A stretch of DNA of 64,000 nt from Anaerolineae bacterium (GTDB lineage: Bacteria > Chloroflexota > Anaerolineae > Anaerolineales > Anaerolineaceae), in NCBI GenBank assembly GCA_013178185.1, contig JABLXC010000029.1, positions 1 to 64,000 of the forward strand. Reading direction: 5' to 3'. The notes below the pieces were generated by a model. That model worked only from the letters and a program-made list of their open reading frames with translations, had not been told where the DNA came from and did not search any database. This document shows positions 1 through 8,643 of this stretch, one piece after another (positions within the stretch are counted from its first letter, which is position 1; every line of letters begins with the position of its first letter). A program made the position numbers and the translations under genes.

Positions 1-232
1 AGCCGGTCTTGAGCACGACGCCGCGCTCGGAAGCCAGCACGGGCGTACCTGGCGGGACGGCGAAATCTAGCCCGTTGTGGCCGGTAGCGATGCCAAAGCG
101 GCGGTACCAATCGGGGTTCTCGCCGAAGCGCTGGGAGATGGGGTAAGGCTTGGGCAAGGGGTAGCGGAAGTGGGGCGGTTCTACCAGGCTGGAGCGAAGG
201 TTTTGGACAAGCTGGTTGAGATCAGAAGCCAC
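1..232 (-). CDS. M23 (LytM-like) metallopeptidase, N-terminal part
   Basis: Reads leftward off the window, so only about the first 77 residues are present. From a GTG start at 232 it encodes a short leader and then GHNGLDFAVPPGTPVLA, which fits the first half of an M23 endopeptidase domain: the HxxxD zinc ligands and the 'G(T/S)PV.A...G.V' strand. Such enzymes cut peptidoglycan cross-bridges. The start overlaps the end of the terminase gene by 11 bp, so the two are probably co-transcribed and this is likely a phage lysin or tail-associated hydrolase. The second catalytic motif (HxH) lies outside the window, so activity cannot be judged. Confidence 0.75.
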   Translation of the reverse strand, partial: MASDLNQLVQNLRSSLVEPPHFRYPLPKPYPISQRFGENPDWYRRFGIATGHNGLDFAVPPGTPVLASERGVVLKTG

Positions 233-1748
233 GGTCTAACTCCTTGAGGGGGTCTTGGGAAGGGATAACGATCGCCTGGCCAGGCGCAGCCCAGGGAAGC
301 GCGTCTAAAGCGCCAGAAAGGGCGGAAGACATGACCAGGTCATCATGTACCAGGTCGCCGGATTCCGTGTCTCTGAGGCCTTCTGGAACGCTCCAGCGGA
401 TGGTTTTTTGTGGCCCGGGCAAAATCTCGTACTGGATGAAAGCAAGCTGTTTGAAGAACAGGCGGGTGAAAGCGGGGTCTTGCTCGCTGAGAGCGGGTTC
501 CTTCCAGCGGCCGGCGTCAATGATGGCGAGGAAATCCCAGGCCAGTTTAGACTTGCTGGAAGCGGTGAAGGTAAAGGGGATGACCTTCCCTGGGAATGCC
601 CGTTCCAGGAAACCGGCCAGGCCTGCCCCGATGCCGGTCGCGTCGACCACGATCTTGAGCGGCTGCCAGGCTTCGGCGAGCGAGCGGAGCGCGGAATAAA
701 GATCGGGCTGGGGCGAACCGGTCCAGAGGAAACGGCACAGGACGCGGTAGGTAGGGGCGGCGATAAGGGGATCGTCACAGGTGGAGAGGTCGACCTGGAC
801 GATGGTAAGGGCAGTGCTATCGCGGCGGGGGTTAGCGAGTTCTTCTACACCAGCGGCGGCGGCCTCCTCATCCACCCCGGCGACATCGAGGAGGAAAGCG
901 ACCTGACGCTCTGCCATAGGGGTAACCGCTGGCGGGTGGGAACCCTGCATGAGGGCGATGCGTTGAGGGGTAAAGAGTGCGCCCTCGGCGTCTATTTCCT
1001 CGGAGAAGAACTGAGTGCGCACCATTGGATGAGAACGCCCCAGGCGGGCGACCTGGCCGGCGACGAACTGACCGTAAGCGGGGACCTCGCTGGCGACATC
1101 ATCGGCGGTGATGCGAAAGACGCGGCGGATACCGTCTTGCCGCTCGGCAGCCTGGGCTGCTCGCAGCTCGCGGGCAAGCAGGGTATTGGAAGACCAGGCC
1201 GTCCCCCAGAAGACGCGGGTGGCGTTGGTGGAAGCGGCCATGGGGGCAATATCCTTATCGAACTTAGCGATCTGGACATCCTGCGCCTCGTCCACTTGCA
1301 AGAGGGTAGAAGCGGTAGCGCCCACGATATTAGCCTCTGGGGCACCGGAGAGGAAGAAGATGCGCGCCTGACCGATGCGGAAGATATAGCCGGATTCCTT
1401 GTGCCAGAGCGAACGGGTGAGGACGTTTCTTTGCAGGACGCGTTCCAGGCGGCGCATGGCGTTGAGGGATTGGGGCTTCCAGGTGGGGGAGATTTTGACG
1501 ATTTCGGCGGGGGATTGGGAAAGCAGGGTCAGCAGATAGGTTTCGATCTGGGCTTGAAGCTCGTTCTTGCCGGATTGGCGGGGGAACATCACCACAAACG
1601 AAAGCCCGAGTTCCTGGACAACGGAGCGAGCGATGGCGCGAGCTACCTCGACCTGGTAGCGGCGGAGTTTGAGACCGGAAGCGTTTTCGGCGAAGAGCGG
1701 CGCGTCCATCAGGGAGCGCTTGATGACAGAGAGGAGGTCGTTGGGCAT
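222..1748 (-). CDS. Phage terminase large subunit
   Basis: A 508-residue DNA-packaging motor. The ATPase half has a Walker A-like FPRQSGKN at residues 55-62 and a Walker B LLQVDEAQ at 149-156. The C-terminal half has acidic patches typical of the RuvC-like terminase nuclease: FLLDVAG near residue 285, IVVDATGIG near 370, and VHDDLVMSSAL near the end. Length and domain order are normal for a large terminase that cuts concatemeric DNA and pumps it into a prohead. It sits between a holin-like gene and an M23 peptidase gene on the same strand. No portal or capsid gene is visible, but the cassette continues left of the window. It could be an active prophage, a remnant, or a domesticated packaging module. 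Confidence 0.88.
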   Translation of the reverse strand: MPNDLLSVIKRSLMDAPLFAENASGLKLRRYQVEVARAIARSVVQELGLSFVVMFPRQSGKNELQAQIETYLLTLLSQSPAEIVKISPTWKPQSLNAMRRLERVLQRNVLTRSLWHKESGYIFRIGQARIFFLSGAPEANIVGATASTLLQVDEAQDVQIAKFDKDIAPMAASTNATRVFWGTAWSSNTLLARELRAAQAAERQDGIRRVFRITADDVASEVPAYGQFVAGQVARLGRSHPMVRTQFFSEEIDAEGALFTPQRIALMQGSHPPAVTPMAERQVAFLLDVAGVDEEAAAAGVEELANPRRDSTALTIVQVDLSTCDDPLIAAPTYRVLCRFLWTGSPQPDLYSALRSLAEAWQPLKIVVDATGIGAGLAGFLERAFPGKVIPFTFTASSKSKLAWDFLAIIDAGRWKEPALSEQDPAFTRLFFKQLAFIQYEILPGPQKTIRWSVPEGLRDTESGDLVHDDLVMSSALSGALDALPWAAPGQAIVIPSQDPLKELDRGF

Positions 1749-1757
1749 GGGCGTTGG

Positions 1758-2039
1758 TCATGGTAGGAACGACTTGATGAGGGCAACGACAGCCAGGATG
1801 ACCGAACCGCCGGAGAGACCGACCAGGAAGCGGAATTCCGTCACGCCCTTATAGACATCGCGCAGGCGGACCTCGTGGTCTTGAGAGATGGTTTCCAGGG
1901 AAGAAAGGCGGCGAGAAGAGAGATCGCGGTCATGTTCCAGTTCCCGGCGAAGGGCTTTGAGATCGGAGCGAAGGAGATCGAGGGCGTGAAAGAGCTGCTC
2001 TTTGAGTAAAGCGGCCTGGTCGTTATTTTCCTGGGGCAT
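1758..2039 (-). CDS. Small coiled-coil protein with C-terminal membrane helix (holin/XhlA-like)
   Basis: 93 residues. The first two thirds are charged and heptad-like (LLRSDLKALRRELEHDRDLSS), and the last 22 residues form one hydrophobic helix (LVGLSGGSVILAVVALIKSF). This is the layout of XhlA/BhlA-type haemolysin-holin accessory proteins. The gene ends 10 bp before the terminase start, so it belongs to the same phage-like operon. The function is inferred from topology and neighbours only; no catalytic motif is present. Confidence 0.6.
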   Translation of the reverse strand: MPQENNDQAALLKEQLFHALDLLRSDLKALRRELEHDRDLSSRRLSSLETISQDHEVRLRDVYKGVTEFRFLVGLSGGSVILAVVALIKSFLP

Positions 2040-2229
2040 TACGCAACTCCTGGAGGGCTTGGGAAGCGGCGAGAGAGAGGAGCTGATCGAAGCGGATGCG
2101 GCCGGGGCAAGGGGAGGAAGGGCAACGGGAACAGAACTCGAAATCCTTGCGGACGCGGCGGAGGGCGGCTTTGAGGTCAGCGGCGGCCTGGTTGAGATCG
2201 GTCAGGATTGGACAGGGGATGGTTTCCAT
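2023..2229 (-). CDS. Small Cys-containing protein in phage-like operon
   Basis: About 68 residues from an ATG at 2229, chosen because GGAG lies five bases upstream. An in-frame upstream start at 2277 is possible. The middle carries three cysteines in CSRCPSSPCPGRIRFD, which could bind a metal. It overlaps the start of the next gene by 17 bp, indicating translational coupling. I do not recognise the family. A small DNA-binding or terminase-small-subunit-like role is possible but unsupported. Confidence 0.5.
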   Translation of the reverse strand: METIPCPILTDLNQAAADLKAALRRVRKDFEFCSRCPSSPCPGRIRFDQLLSLAASQALQELRNAPGK

Positions 2230-2457
2230 GATGTCTCCAATCAGCGGGGAGAACGGCTGGCGGCCCGGTTCGGCCAAGGGGGTCGGCCTGGTAACGAACT
2301 GTCTTTAGGTGCAGCGCGCTGCACAGCGCCGGAGTTTGCATGCGCCCGTTGCGTTGACCGGGTAATGTGCTGCCTGAAAGCAGCGCCGCCAGCCGTTGCG
2401 GCATGCCGCCCTCCTGAATGTCGCTTCAGGGATTGTCGTGGAGGGCAGCTTTGCTTT

Positions 2458-2784
2458 TTAGCCTTCCTTTTTTAAAGTTTCGATCACCTCGCCCAGCGCC
2501 TGGTTGAGGATCTCGCCGATGTCCTCGGTTTCTTTTGAAAAATCTTGTTCCGCTTTGAGCAGCCTTGCCAGGCGAGCCGCGGCGCTGCTGAGGGTGTCCA
2601 GCACGTGCAGCAGCTCTTCCAGCGATCGGCCCTCGTCGGCTAAAGCGATCACCCGCCGCATCACAGAACGCAGCATCTGGATTTCGTCCTGCAAGATGGC
2701 CATGGGCGGTGGGGCTTCCTGGCGCAGCTCGCGGGGTCTGCAGGCGCGCTTTCTGCGGGGGGAAGAAGGTGGGTTGATCATCAT
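2458..2784 (-). CDS. Hypothetical helical protein at head of phage-like operon
   Basis: About 108 residues from an ATG at 2784 (a second ATG at 2781; an upstream ATG at 2829 is also in frame). The N-terminus is basic (PPSSPRRKRACRPRELRQE), followed by long amphipathic helices with leucine-rich spacing (MLRSVMRRVIALADEGRSLEELLHVLDTL). A basic tail plus helical bundle would suit a small DNA-binding subunit such as a terminase small subunit, and the position first in the cassette fits that idea, but no family motif is seen. About 230 bp without a convincing gene separates it from the next gene. Confidence 0.5.
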   Translation of the reverse strand: MMINPPSSPRRKRACRPRELRQEAPPPMAILQDEIQMLRSVMRRVIALADEGRSLEELLHVLDTLSSAAARLARLLKAEQDFSKETEDIGEILNQALGEVIETLKKEG

Positions 2785-2843
2785 AATTAGAATATATTTT
2801 CTATTTATCAATAGGGTACAGCAAAGCAAGGAAATTGCAACTG

Positions 2844-2877
2844 GTTAAAAATATGAGGTTAACCGGTTATTTTTAAC
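2844..2877. repeat. Nested palindrome in 5' region of phage-like cassette
   Basis: Ten-base perfect arms (GTTAAAAATA at 2844-2853 and its complement at 2868-2877) flank a 14-base spacer that itself contains the 8-base palindrome GGTTAACC (2857-2864). It lies between the divergent phage-like and surface-protein operons. It may be a repressor operator or an attachment/recombination site; the sequence does not decide. Confidence 0.5.
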
Positions 2878-3019
2878 AGGGTTTGCTCATCGAACGCCGG
2901 CGCGCAAGCCTAAAGCGCTCAAAACGATTTGCGAACGGGCGTCTGAGGGAAAATGTCGCGATTTTGTACCGATCATGTCTCAACCAGACGACAGTTTTTC
3001 CCAAAATCGGGTGCGCCGG

Positions 3020-3048
3020 TTGACAATCTTTCTGCTTTTCGTTATTTT
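3020..3048 (+). promoter_or_regulatory. Sigma70-type promoter for the surface-protein operon
   Basis: TTGACA at 3020-3025, a 17-base spacer, then TATTTT at 3043-3048, about 50 bases upstream of the TadE-like start codon at 3099. Confidence 0.6.
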
Positions 3049-3098
3049 AAAATCAGGCCGTAGTATTTTTTGATTATCTTTTTTCTGGTTACGGTGCC

Positions 3099-3863
3099 AT
3101 GCCTGAAAATATCGTTCGTATCCGTGCTGTGATTCAAAGCCTCTTTCAAAAACGCCGCCGGGGCCAATCCTTTCTTGAGCTGGCGCTGATTTTGCCTGTT
3201 CTTCTGGTACTGCTGCTGGGGGTGGTAGAAGCTGCCTTCTTTCTTGGTCGCTACCTTGACCTGTTGGATCTGACCCGCGAGGCGGCTCGTTTTGCTTCGG
3301 TGCGCGACCCCTTCACCGTCCAGACCAATACCAGCCTGTGGGATTGCGGCCCCGCTCCGGCCGGTACCGAAATCCCCTTCGATTTTTACTACCAGACCTC
3401 CTGCGTCTTCTCTCCCCCGGCTGGTTCGGCGCTTTGCACCAACCCCAAGTTTTGCAACGGCCTGAATTCTTTCATTGCCTTGAACCCTGAAACCGATGAT
3501 ATCGTCATCTCGGTCTTCACGATCACCAACGCCCTCATCACCGACGTCTGGCCGGCGCCTGACGGCTACTGGGCATTCTCAGACCATGACGCTGATACGC
3601 TCCATAATGAAAACTGGAAAAAGGACTGCCAGGGCAATGAAGTGCGCACCGAACCCTACTTCAACGAGACGCGGGTCGGCAGTGAACTTTCGCCGTCCGC
3701 CAGTACGCTCAACAAAGGCTTTGTGGGCGTCGAGTTGTATTACTGTTACGAGCAGGCCCTGGGCCTTGCTGATTTTATTCCCAATCCTTTGAGGGCCCAT
3801 GTTTACACGCTTATGCCTTTACCCGCTGCGCAGCCTTCTCCAACGCCAAAATCGAGCCCGTAG
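3099..3863 (+). CDS. TadE-like pilus assembly/surface protein
   Basis: 254 residues. After a basic stretch (QKRRRGQSFLELAL) comes one hydrophobic helix (residues about 28-50), then LDLLDLTREAARFASVRDP. This is the conserved opening of TadE/TadG-like minor pseudopilins, where a Glu in the helix and the following 'EAAR' region are typical. The rest is predicted extracytoplasmic and contains paired cysteines. It is first in an operon of three TadE/TadG-like genes. No tadA ATPase, tadB/C platform or flp pilin gene lies in the window, so export would rely on genes elsewhere. The last 65 bp overlap the next gene. Confidence 0.75.
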   Translation: MPENIVRIRAVIQSLFQKRRRGQSFLELALILPVLLVLLLGVVEAAFFLGRYLDLLDLTREAARFASVRDPFTVQTNTSLWDCGPAPAGTEIPFDFYYQTSCVFSPPAGSALCTNPKFCNGLNSFIALNPETDDIVISVFTITNALITDVWPAPDGYWAFSDHDADTLHNENWKKDCQGNEVRTEPYFNETRVGSELSPSASTLNKGFVGVELYYCYEQALGLADFIPNPLRAHVYTLMPLPAAQPSPTPKSSP

Positions 3864-5850
3864 GCTGATCCATGCTGTTCGCCAGCCGGCCCGCCGCCCA
3901 GCCGGGCAGGTGTTGGTTGTCTTTGCGGTTGTACTGGTAGCGCTGATCCTCTTCGTTGGTCTGGCGGTGGATGCCGGTACAGTGTATGTTTCCTATGGAC
4001 ACCTCAAACGCGCCGTAGATGCCGCCGCGGTGGCGGCCGCCAACGATTTTAAACGCGGTTCCACTGTCAACGGCATGACCGAGGCGGCCAAGGAAGTGCT
4101 CAAGATCCATAACGTGGATACCAGTTCCATCAGCCTAAAGGTGTACATTTGCGACGCAGATGGCGATGGTTTACGGGATGAGGCGCTGCAGACTACCGTG
4201 CCACAGTTATACGCTCGCTGTCCCAACACCGGGGCGCTGGAATCGCCTCGTAAGCTGGTCTGGGTCGAAGCCCGTCAGGACACCCCGCTCTTCTTCCTTA
4301 CCCTGCTCGGCTTTCACTCCATCCCGCTTACCACCAACGCCATCGCCGAAGCCGCCCCCATTGATCTCGTCATCGTAGTGGATATCTCTGAGTCGATGGC
4401 CTCGACCACCATGGATGCGCTCTGCCAGCCGTTTTGGAACGCGGGCGGCAACTGCCCGATCATCAATAATTACGACCCTGACGGGGCCAACCAGGCAGTT
4501 TTCGACGCAGGTAATCCCCCCACTTATATCGGCGCCGGGACGATCAACGGTTGCAATACCAATAACTCCTGCCAGCCGCTGCTGGACGCCAAGAACGCCG
4601 CCAAGGCGCTCATTGACACGCTTTACGATGGGTATGACCAGGTGTCCGTGGTCACGTTTGACAGCCAGGCGGTGGTCCACCCGATCCAGAACAAGTTGGG
4701 CGCAAATGTTGATCTGAGCAATGACCTGGCAAAGGCGAAGCTTGCAGTGGATAACATTGACCTGCATGACGACCCGCCTATTAAAAAGCTGATGCCCAAC
4801 TGGTTCAACCCCGGCCGCTTTAACCCCGTCAACCCCGAAGATCGCGACGGCAACGGCGCCGACGCCGACCCCGGCTTCCCGGTCTGCACGGCGGCCAACC
4901 CGCGCACCGCTTCGCACATCTGTTGCGTGCTGGACGAAGACCGCTGGGATACTTCTTATGATCCTTACGGTTGGGGCGGCGTCCCTTGCGACGACGACAT
5001 CTTGTTGGATGCCTACGACTGGACGGGTGATGGCCGCTTTACCCCCGATAACGACCCCGTCCCCGGCGCAAAGGGCGACCACACCCTGGCAGCCGAATGG
5101 TTGGCGACGCGTGACCCGGATGGCGCCGGCCCGCTCAACGCTTCGCTCTCGCCCCTTTCTACCTGCACCGGTTGTGGGATGCGCGTTGCCTCAAATGTCC
5201 TCAAGAATTCCGCCCGCCCTGGTTCGGTCTGGGTGATCGTCTTCCTCTCCGATGGGGTGGTCAACCTGAGCGATACCCCGCTGACCTCCACGAACATCCC
5301 ACCGCAGTACTCCAATGGTTTCTGCAGCGGCAGCCTGGGACAGCCCTTCTGGAGCCGCCTGTGCATTGACCACGACCCCAACCCGCGCTATTGTATTGAC
5401 CGGGATGACGCCGACGGCGTGGTGGATAACCAGGCGCGCACCTGCCCTCCTAATTACGCTGGCACCACTGTGGTCTGGAACGCCGTCAACCCGAACCCGC
5501 TCTACAGCGTATTGGATTACGCCCGCGATATGACGGACGAAGCCGCCCTCACCCGCTCCACCAACCTGAACGAACCGGCCGGGAACGATATCGCCATTTA
5601 CACCATCGGTTTGGGCGCGGCTGGCGATGACCTTTATCTGGGTGGCGTCAACAAGGGCGCTGTCGGCGAACAACTGCTGCGCTATATGGCCATCGTCGGG
5701 GATGACGGCGACCGCACCACTTGGGCGGGCTGCGATACGGCCGCCAAGCGCCAATCCTGCGGCCAGTACTATTACGCGCCTTCCGGCGCCGACCTGCTGC
5801 CTATTTTTGAAGATATTGCCACCCGCATCTACACCCGCATCACCGATTAG
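3799..5850 (+). CDS. TadG-like protein with von Willebrand factor A domain
   Basis: 683 residues. A basic N-terminus precedes one membrane helix (VLVVFAVVLVALILFVGLAV), then DAGTVYVSYGHLKRAVDAAAVAAA, the usual TadE/G N-terminal signature. A VWA domain starts near residue 188 with the MIDAS motif DISES at about 195. It is expanded by long acidic, Asp/Asn-rich loops (DPDGANQ, DRDGNGADADPGF, DYDWTGDGRF-like segments) that resemble calcium-binding turns. Many cysteines suggest disulfides outside the membrane. It likely mediates surface adhesion or matrix binding. The start inside the upstream gene implies coupled translation. Confidence 0.8.
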   Translation: MFTRLCLYPLRSLLQRQNRARRLIHAVRQPARRPAGQVLVVFAVVLVALILFVGLAVDAGTVYVSYGHLKRAVDAAAVAAANDFKRGSTVNGMTEAAKEVLKIHNVDTSSISLKVYICDADGDGLRDEALQTTVPQLYARCPNTGALESPRKLVWVEARQDTPLFFLTLLGFHSIPLTTNAIAEAAPIDLVIVVDISESMASTTMDALCQPFWNAGGNCPIINNYDPDGANQAVFDAGNPPTYIGAGTINGCNTNNSCQPLLDAKNAAKALIDTLYDGYDQVSVVTFDSQAVVHPIQNKLGANVDLSNDLAKAKLAVDNIDLHDDPPIKKLMPNWFNPGRFNPVNPEDRDGNGADADPGFPVCTAANPRTASHICCVLDEDRWDTSYDPYGWGGVPCDDDILLDAYDWTGDGRFTPDNDPVPGAKGDHTLAAEWLATRDPDGAGPLNASLSPLSTCTGCGMRVASNVLKNSARPGSVWVIVFLSDGVVNLSDTPLTSTNIPPQYSNGFCSGSLGQPFWSRLCIDHDPNPRYCIDRDDADGVVDNQARTCPPNYAGTTVVWNAVNPNPLYSVLDYARDMTDEAALTRSTNLNEPAGNDIAIYTIGLGAAGDDLYLGGVNKGAVGEQLLRYMAIVGDDGDRTTWAGCDTAAKRQSCGQYYYAPSGADLLPIFEDIATRIYTRITD

Positions 5851-5909
5851 GGCGGCGGTCGTATGGAGACTGGCGGCATGATTTGCACAGAAATTAATCA
5901 GGAGGGTCT

Positions 5910-8639
5910 ATGAGCCCGATCAAACGAAAGCTCTTATCCATCCCGCTGGTCGGCAGGCTGAGCGCCCGCTTTGCCGCCCACCCGGCGCAAAGCATGGTCG
6001 AATTTGCCCTGGCTCTGCCGATTCTCCTGTTGATGGTCTTTGGCGTGATCGAATTTGGCCGTCTGCTGCAGGCCTGGCTGGCGCTGGAAAACGGCGCTCG
6101 TTTTGCGGTGCGCTACGCCATCACCGGTTCTTATAACTACACCTATTGCTCCAGAGCTGCCGCCGCGCTCGATCACGCCAACGACCGCCCGGCGGTGGAC
6201 CCCAACGGTAACGTCATCAACCTGAACCATGGCCAGCTCGACCTGTTGGATGGCGCGGCGAACTGCGTCGTCCCCGAAAAATACGGTACGACCGTGATTG
6301 ATAACAGCCAGGAGATCTCCAGCGCCCTGCAAGACTGGGCGCGCCTGCCTTCGATCCGCGATTCTGCCCTCAGCGGCGCCACCGGCATCGCCTGGAGCCC
6401 AGACCCCGCCGTTTCGGGTGATTATCAGAACTACCTGGAAAACGCCTACACCACCAACACGCTCAGCCAGAACCACCGCGGCAACCCATCCCTGCCTGGC
6501 TACTTTAGCATCTCCGTGTGCAGCAACCGCGTCACCCCGCCGGATGGCGATTTTTACCAGTTCAACCCCAACCCGTTCTATTATTCGCCGGTTGCGCCCG
6601 GCGAGCGCCTGGAAGATTACCGCTTCCCGGTGTATTGCCAGTACGCCGAGGCGCCGAACGGCGCGAACATCATCCGCTATGTGGATGACGCTGGCGGTCC
6701 TGGCGATCGCGTCCGGGTTATCCTCACCTACCGCCACACCTTGATCACCCCTTTCCTCAGCTCGTGGTGGCCGACCCTCAAGTTGACCAGCGAGCGCGAG
6801 GGCATCGTCGAAAAATTCCGTACCTCGCGCGTCACCGGCCTGACCGGCTCGATCAACGTCGCGGCCACCTGGACCTTCACGCCTGTCCCCTATACCGAAA
6901 CGCCCACACCTACCAATACCCCAACGCCTTCGTACTGCGCTGGCACCGGCAGCATCCTGATGGAGTGGTGGGATGGCGTTAGCGGCAGCAGCGTTTCCAA
7001 TCTTACCGGGTATGCCTTGTATCCAGATGAACCCAGCGGATACGATTACCCCACCTCGTTTGAACTACCCGCCACCTTATCTTCAGGCGGCAGCCGCAAC
7101 AACTACGGCACGCGCTGGCGCGGCTACCTTTGCCCGCCGTATACCGGGCAGTACACCTTCTGGATCGCCAGCGACGACAGCAGCGAACTGTACCTGTCCT
7201 CCAATACCGACCCCGGCAACATCAGCCGCATCGCTTATGTCAGCGGTTATACCAGCTCGCGCCAGTGGGAAAAATATCCTTCCACCCAGCGTTCGGTGGC
7301 GATCACCTTGCAAGCCGGCGTCTTCTATTACATCGAAGCGCGCCACAAAGAGGGCTCCGGTGGCGACAACCTGGCAGTTGGCTGGGCAGGCCCCGGCATC
7401 GGCGAGGCGACCACGGTCATTGACGGCCTGTACCTTAAGCCGATAGATTACGTCCCTCGCCCCACCCGCACGCCTACCCCCACCGATTCGCCCAGTTGCG
7501 ATGTCTTGCAGAACCTGGGCGGCAGTGAGGCGCTGATGTTCCGGGAGAACAACAACGACATCGAATCCTGGCTTTCAAATACCGGCCCTTACGATGTCCG
7601 CCTGACGGGCGCCCGGCTGGCTGGTGGGTTGGTCTGGCATAACGCCGCCAACACCCCACCGCCAGCCAATAATTTCCGTTATTACTGGGCTAGCAGCACC
7701 ATCTATGACCCGTCGGATACCAACGTATTTCCCATCAGCCACAACTGGCCGAATACCAGCGCGTCCATCATCTCCCCTGGCAGCCAGATGACCTTCCGCT
7801 GGAAGTTCACCAATAACTTCTTCCTCAAACCGTATGTCCGTTCTTACCCGCAGCCAGTGGGCGCCACGCCCACGTATAAACCCGGTCCCGATGCCTACCA
7901 GGGCTTCTTCTGGCCTTCGGACCTGAACGGCCAGATCTACTACGCCGTAGGCAACCCACCCGGCCCCACCGTCACCTGTACGATGGATGTTACTGGCGGT
8001 CTGGGACCGCAAATCAGTCTGACTTACCGAAACAACACCCGCCTGAATATCAGCACGCATTTCTGGATCCAGGCCAGCGTCAATTGGAACAGCGTTGCCA
8101 GCAGTAAAGATTACGTCTACATGTATGTCTACGACTCCACCGGCGCCCTGGTGCATTGGGAGCGCATCACCAACAACGCTGGGCCGTTGTGCCTCTTTGG
8201 GAAGGACGCCAGCGGCAACTGCCGCACCCGTCAGCCCAATGTGGATAACTGGAGTTTCGGTGGAACGGATAATGGCATCAAGATTACCAACGGTTCGTAC
8301 ACGGTGATCGCGCTTGCCAAGGGTCGCACCGCCAGCATCAACGGCTCGCGCCGCACCAAGAGCGAGATGGTGCGCGACACCTTTACTATCAACGCCGCCC
8401 AACCCACCCAAACCCTGACGCGAACGGTCACACCCACGCGTACGGTCACCCGCACGCCTACCATCACCCGCACCGCCACCATCACCCGCACGGCGACGGT
8501 CACCCGCACCCGTACGCAGACCTTTACGGTCACCAACACACCCACCATCACCAGGACGCCCACCATCACCAGGACGCCCACGCGCACCCCCACCAAGACG
8601 GAGTGCCAGATCCCGGTAGAGCAGGGCGGCTGCCAGTAA
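5910..8639 (+). CDS. TadE-like protein fused to a PA14 domain and a Thr-rich stalk
   Basis: 909 residues with a strong ribosome site (AGGAGG, 7 bases upstream). In order: basic leader and TadE helix (SMVEFALALPILLLMVFGVI, residues about 30-55); an extracytoplasmic TadE-like region; a short TPTPTNTPTP linker near 335; a PA14 domain (about 343-510, with RWRGYLCPPYTGQYTFWIAS and FYYIEARHKEG), a carbohydrate-binding fold; a second TPTPT linker; an unrecognised domain (about 530-830) ending in LCLFGKDASGNC...DNWSFGG; a stalk of TRT(P/A)T(I/V) repeats; and the tail ECQIPVEQGGCQ. The unrecognised domain and the tail recur in the next gene. Likely a cell-surface carbohydrate adhesin. Confidence 0.8.
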   Translation: MSPIKRKLLSIPLVGRLSARFAAHPAQSMVEFALALPILLLMVFGVIEFGRLLQAWLALENGARFAVRYAITGSYNYTYCSRAAAALDHANDRPAVDPNGNVINLNHGQLDLLDGAANCVVPEKYGTTVIDNSQEISSALQDWARLPSIRDSALSGATGIAWSPDPAVSGDYQNYLENAYTTNTLSQNHRGNPSLPGYFSISVCSNRVTPPDGDFYQFNPNPFYYSPVAPGERLEDYRFPVYCQYAEAPNGANIIRYVDDAGGPGDRVRVILTYRHTLITPFLSSWWPTLKLTSEREGIVEKFRTSRVTGLTGSINVAATWTFTPVPYTETPTPTNTPTPSYCAGTGSILMEWWDGVSGSSVSNLTGYALYPDEPSGYDYPTSFELPATLSSGGSRNNYGTRWRGYLCPPYTGQYTFWIASDDSSELYLSSNTDPGNISRIAYVSGYTSSRQWEKYPSTQRSVAITLQAGVFYYIEARHKEGSGGDNLAVGWAGPGIGEATTVIDGLYLKPIDYVPRPTRTPTPTDSPSCDVLQNLGGSEALMFRENNNDIESWLSNTGPYDVRLTGARLAGGLVWHNAANTPPPANNFRYYWASSTIYDPSDTNVFPISHNWPNTSASIISPGSQMTFRWKFTNNFFLKPYVRSYPQPVGATPTYKPGPDAYQGFFWPSDLNGQIYYAVGNPPGPTVTCTMDVTGGLGPQISLTYRNNTRLNISTHFWIQASVNWNSVASSKDYVYMYVYDSTGALVHWERITNNAGPLCLFGKDASGNCRTRQPNVDNWSFGGTDNGIKITNGSYTVIALAKGRTASINGSRRTKSEMVRDTFTINAAQPTQTLTRTVTPTRTVTRTPTITRTATITRTATVTRTRTQTFTVTNTPTITRTPTITRTPTRTPTKTECQIPVEQGGCQ
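8406..8594 (+). repeat. Degenerate hexanucleotide/12-mer repeats encoding a Thr-rich stalk
   Basis: Repeats built on ACCCGCACG/ACCATCACC encode successive TRTPT, TITRT and TVTRT units near the C-terminus of the PA14 surface protein. A similar but shorter tract lies at about 9842-9945 in the next gene. Such tracts can change length by slippage. Confidence 0.7.
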
Positions 8640-8643
8640 CAGG

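Noticed and set aside
345-1766. Long plus-strand open frame opposite the terminase gene
   Set aside because: It mirrors the GC-rich terminase gene, has Gly/Asp/Glu-rich low-complexity translation and no ribosome site or motif.
2177-2404. Minus-strand open frame in the gap of the phage-like cassette
   Set aside because: Overlaps the Cys-containing gene in another frame, low-complexity composition and no ribosome site.
4207-5082. Minus-strand open frame opposite the VWA gene
   Set aside because: Val/Gly/Arg-rich shadow of the real gene; no recognisable domain.
8406-8594. Possible CRISPR-like tandem array
   Set aside because: The repeats are short, contiguous, in frame and encode a Thr-rich stalk; there are no spacers.
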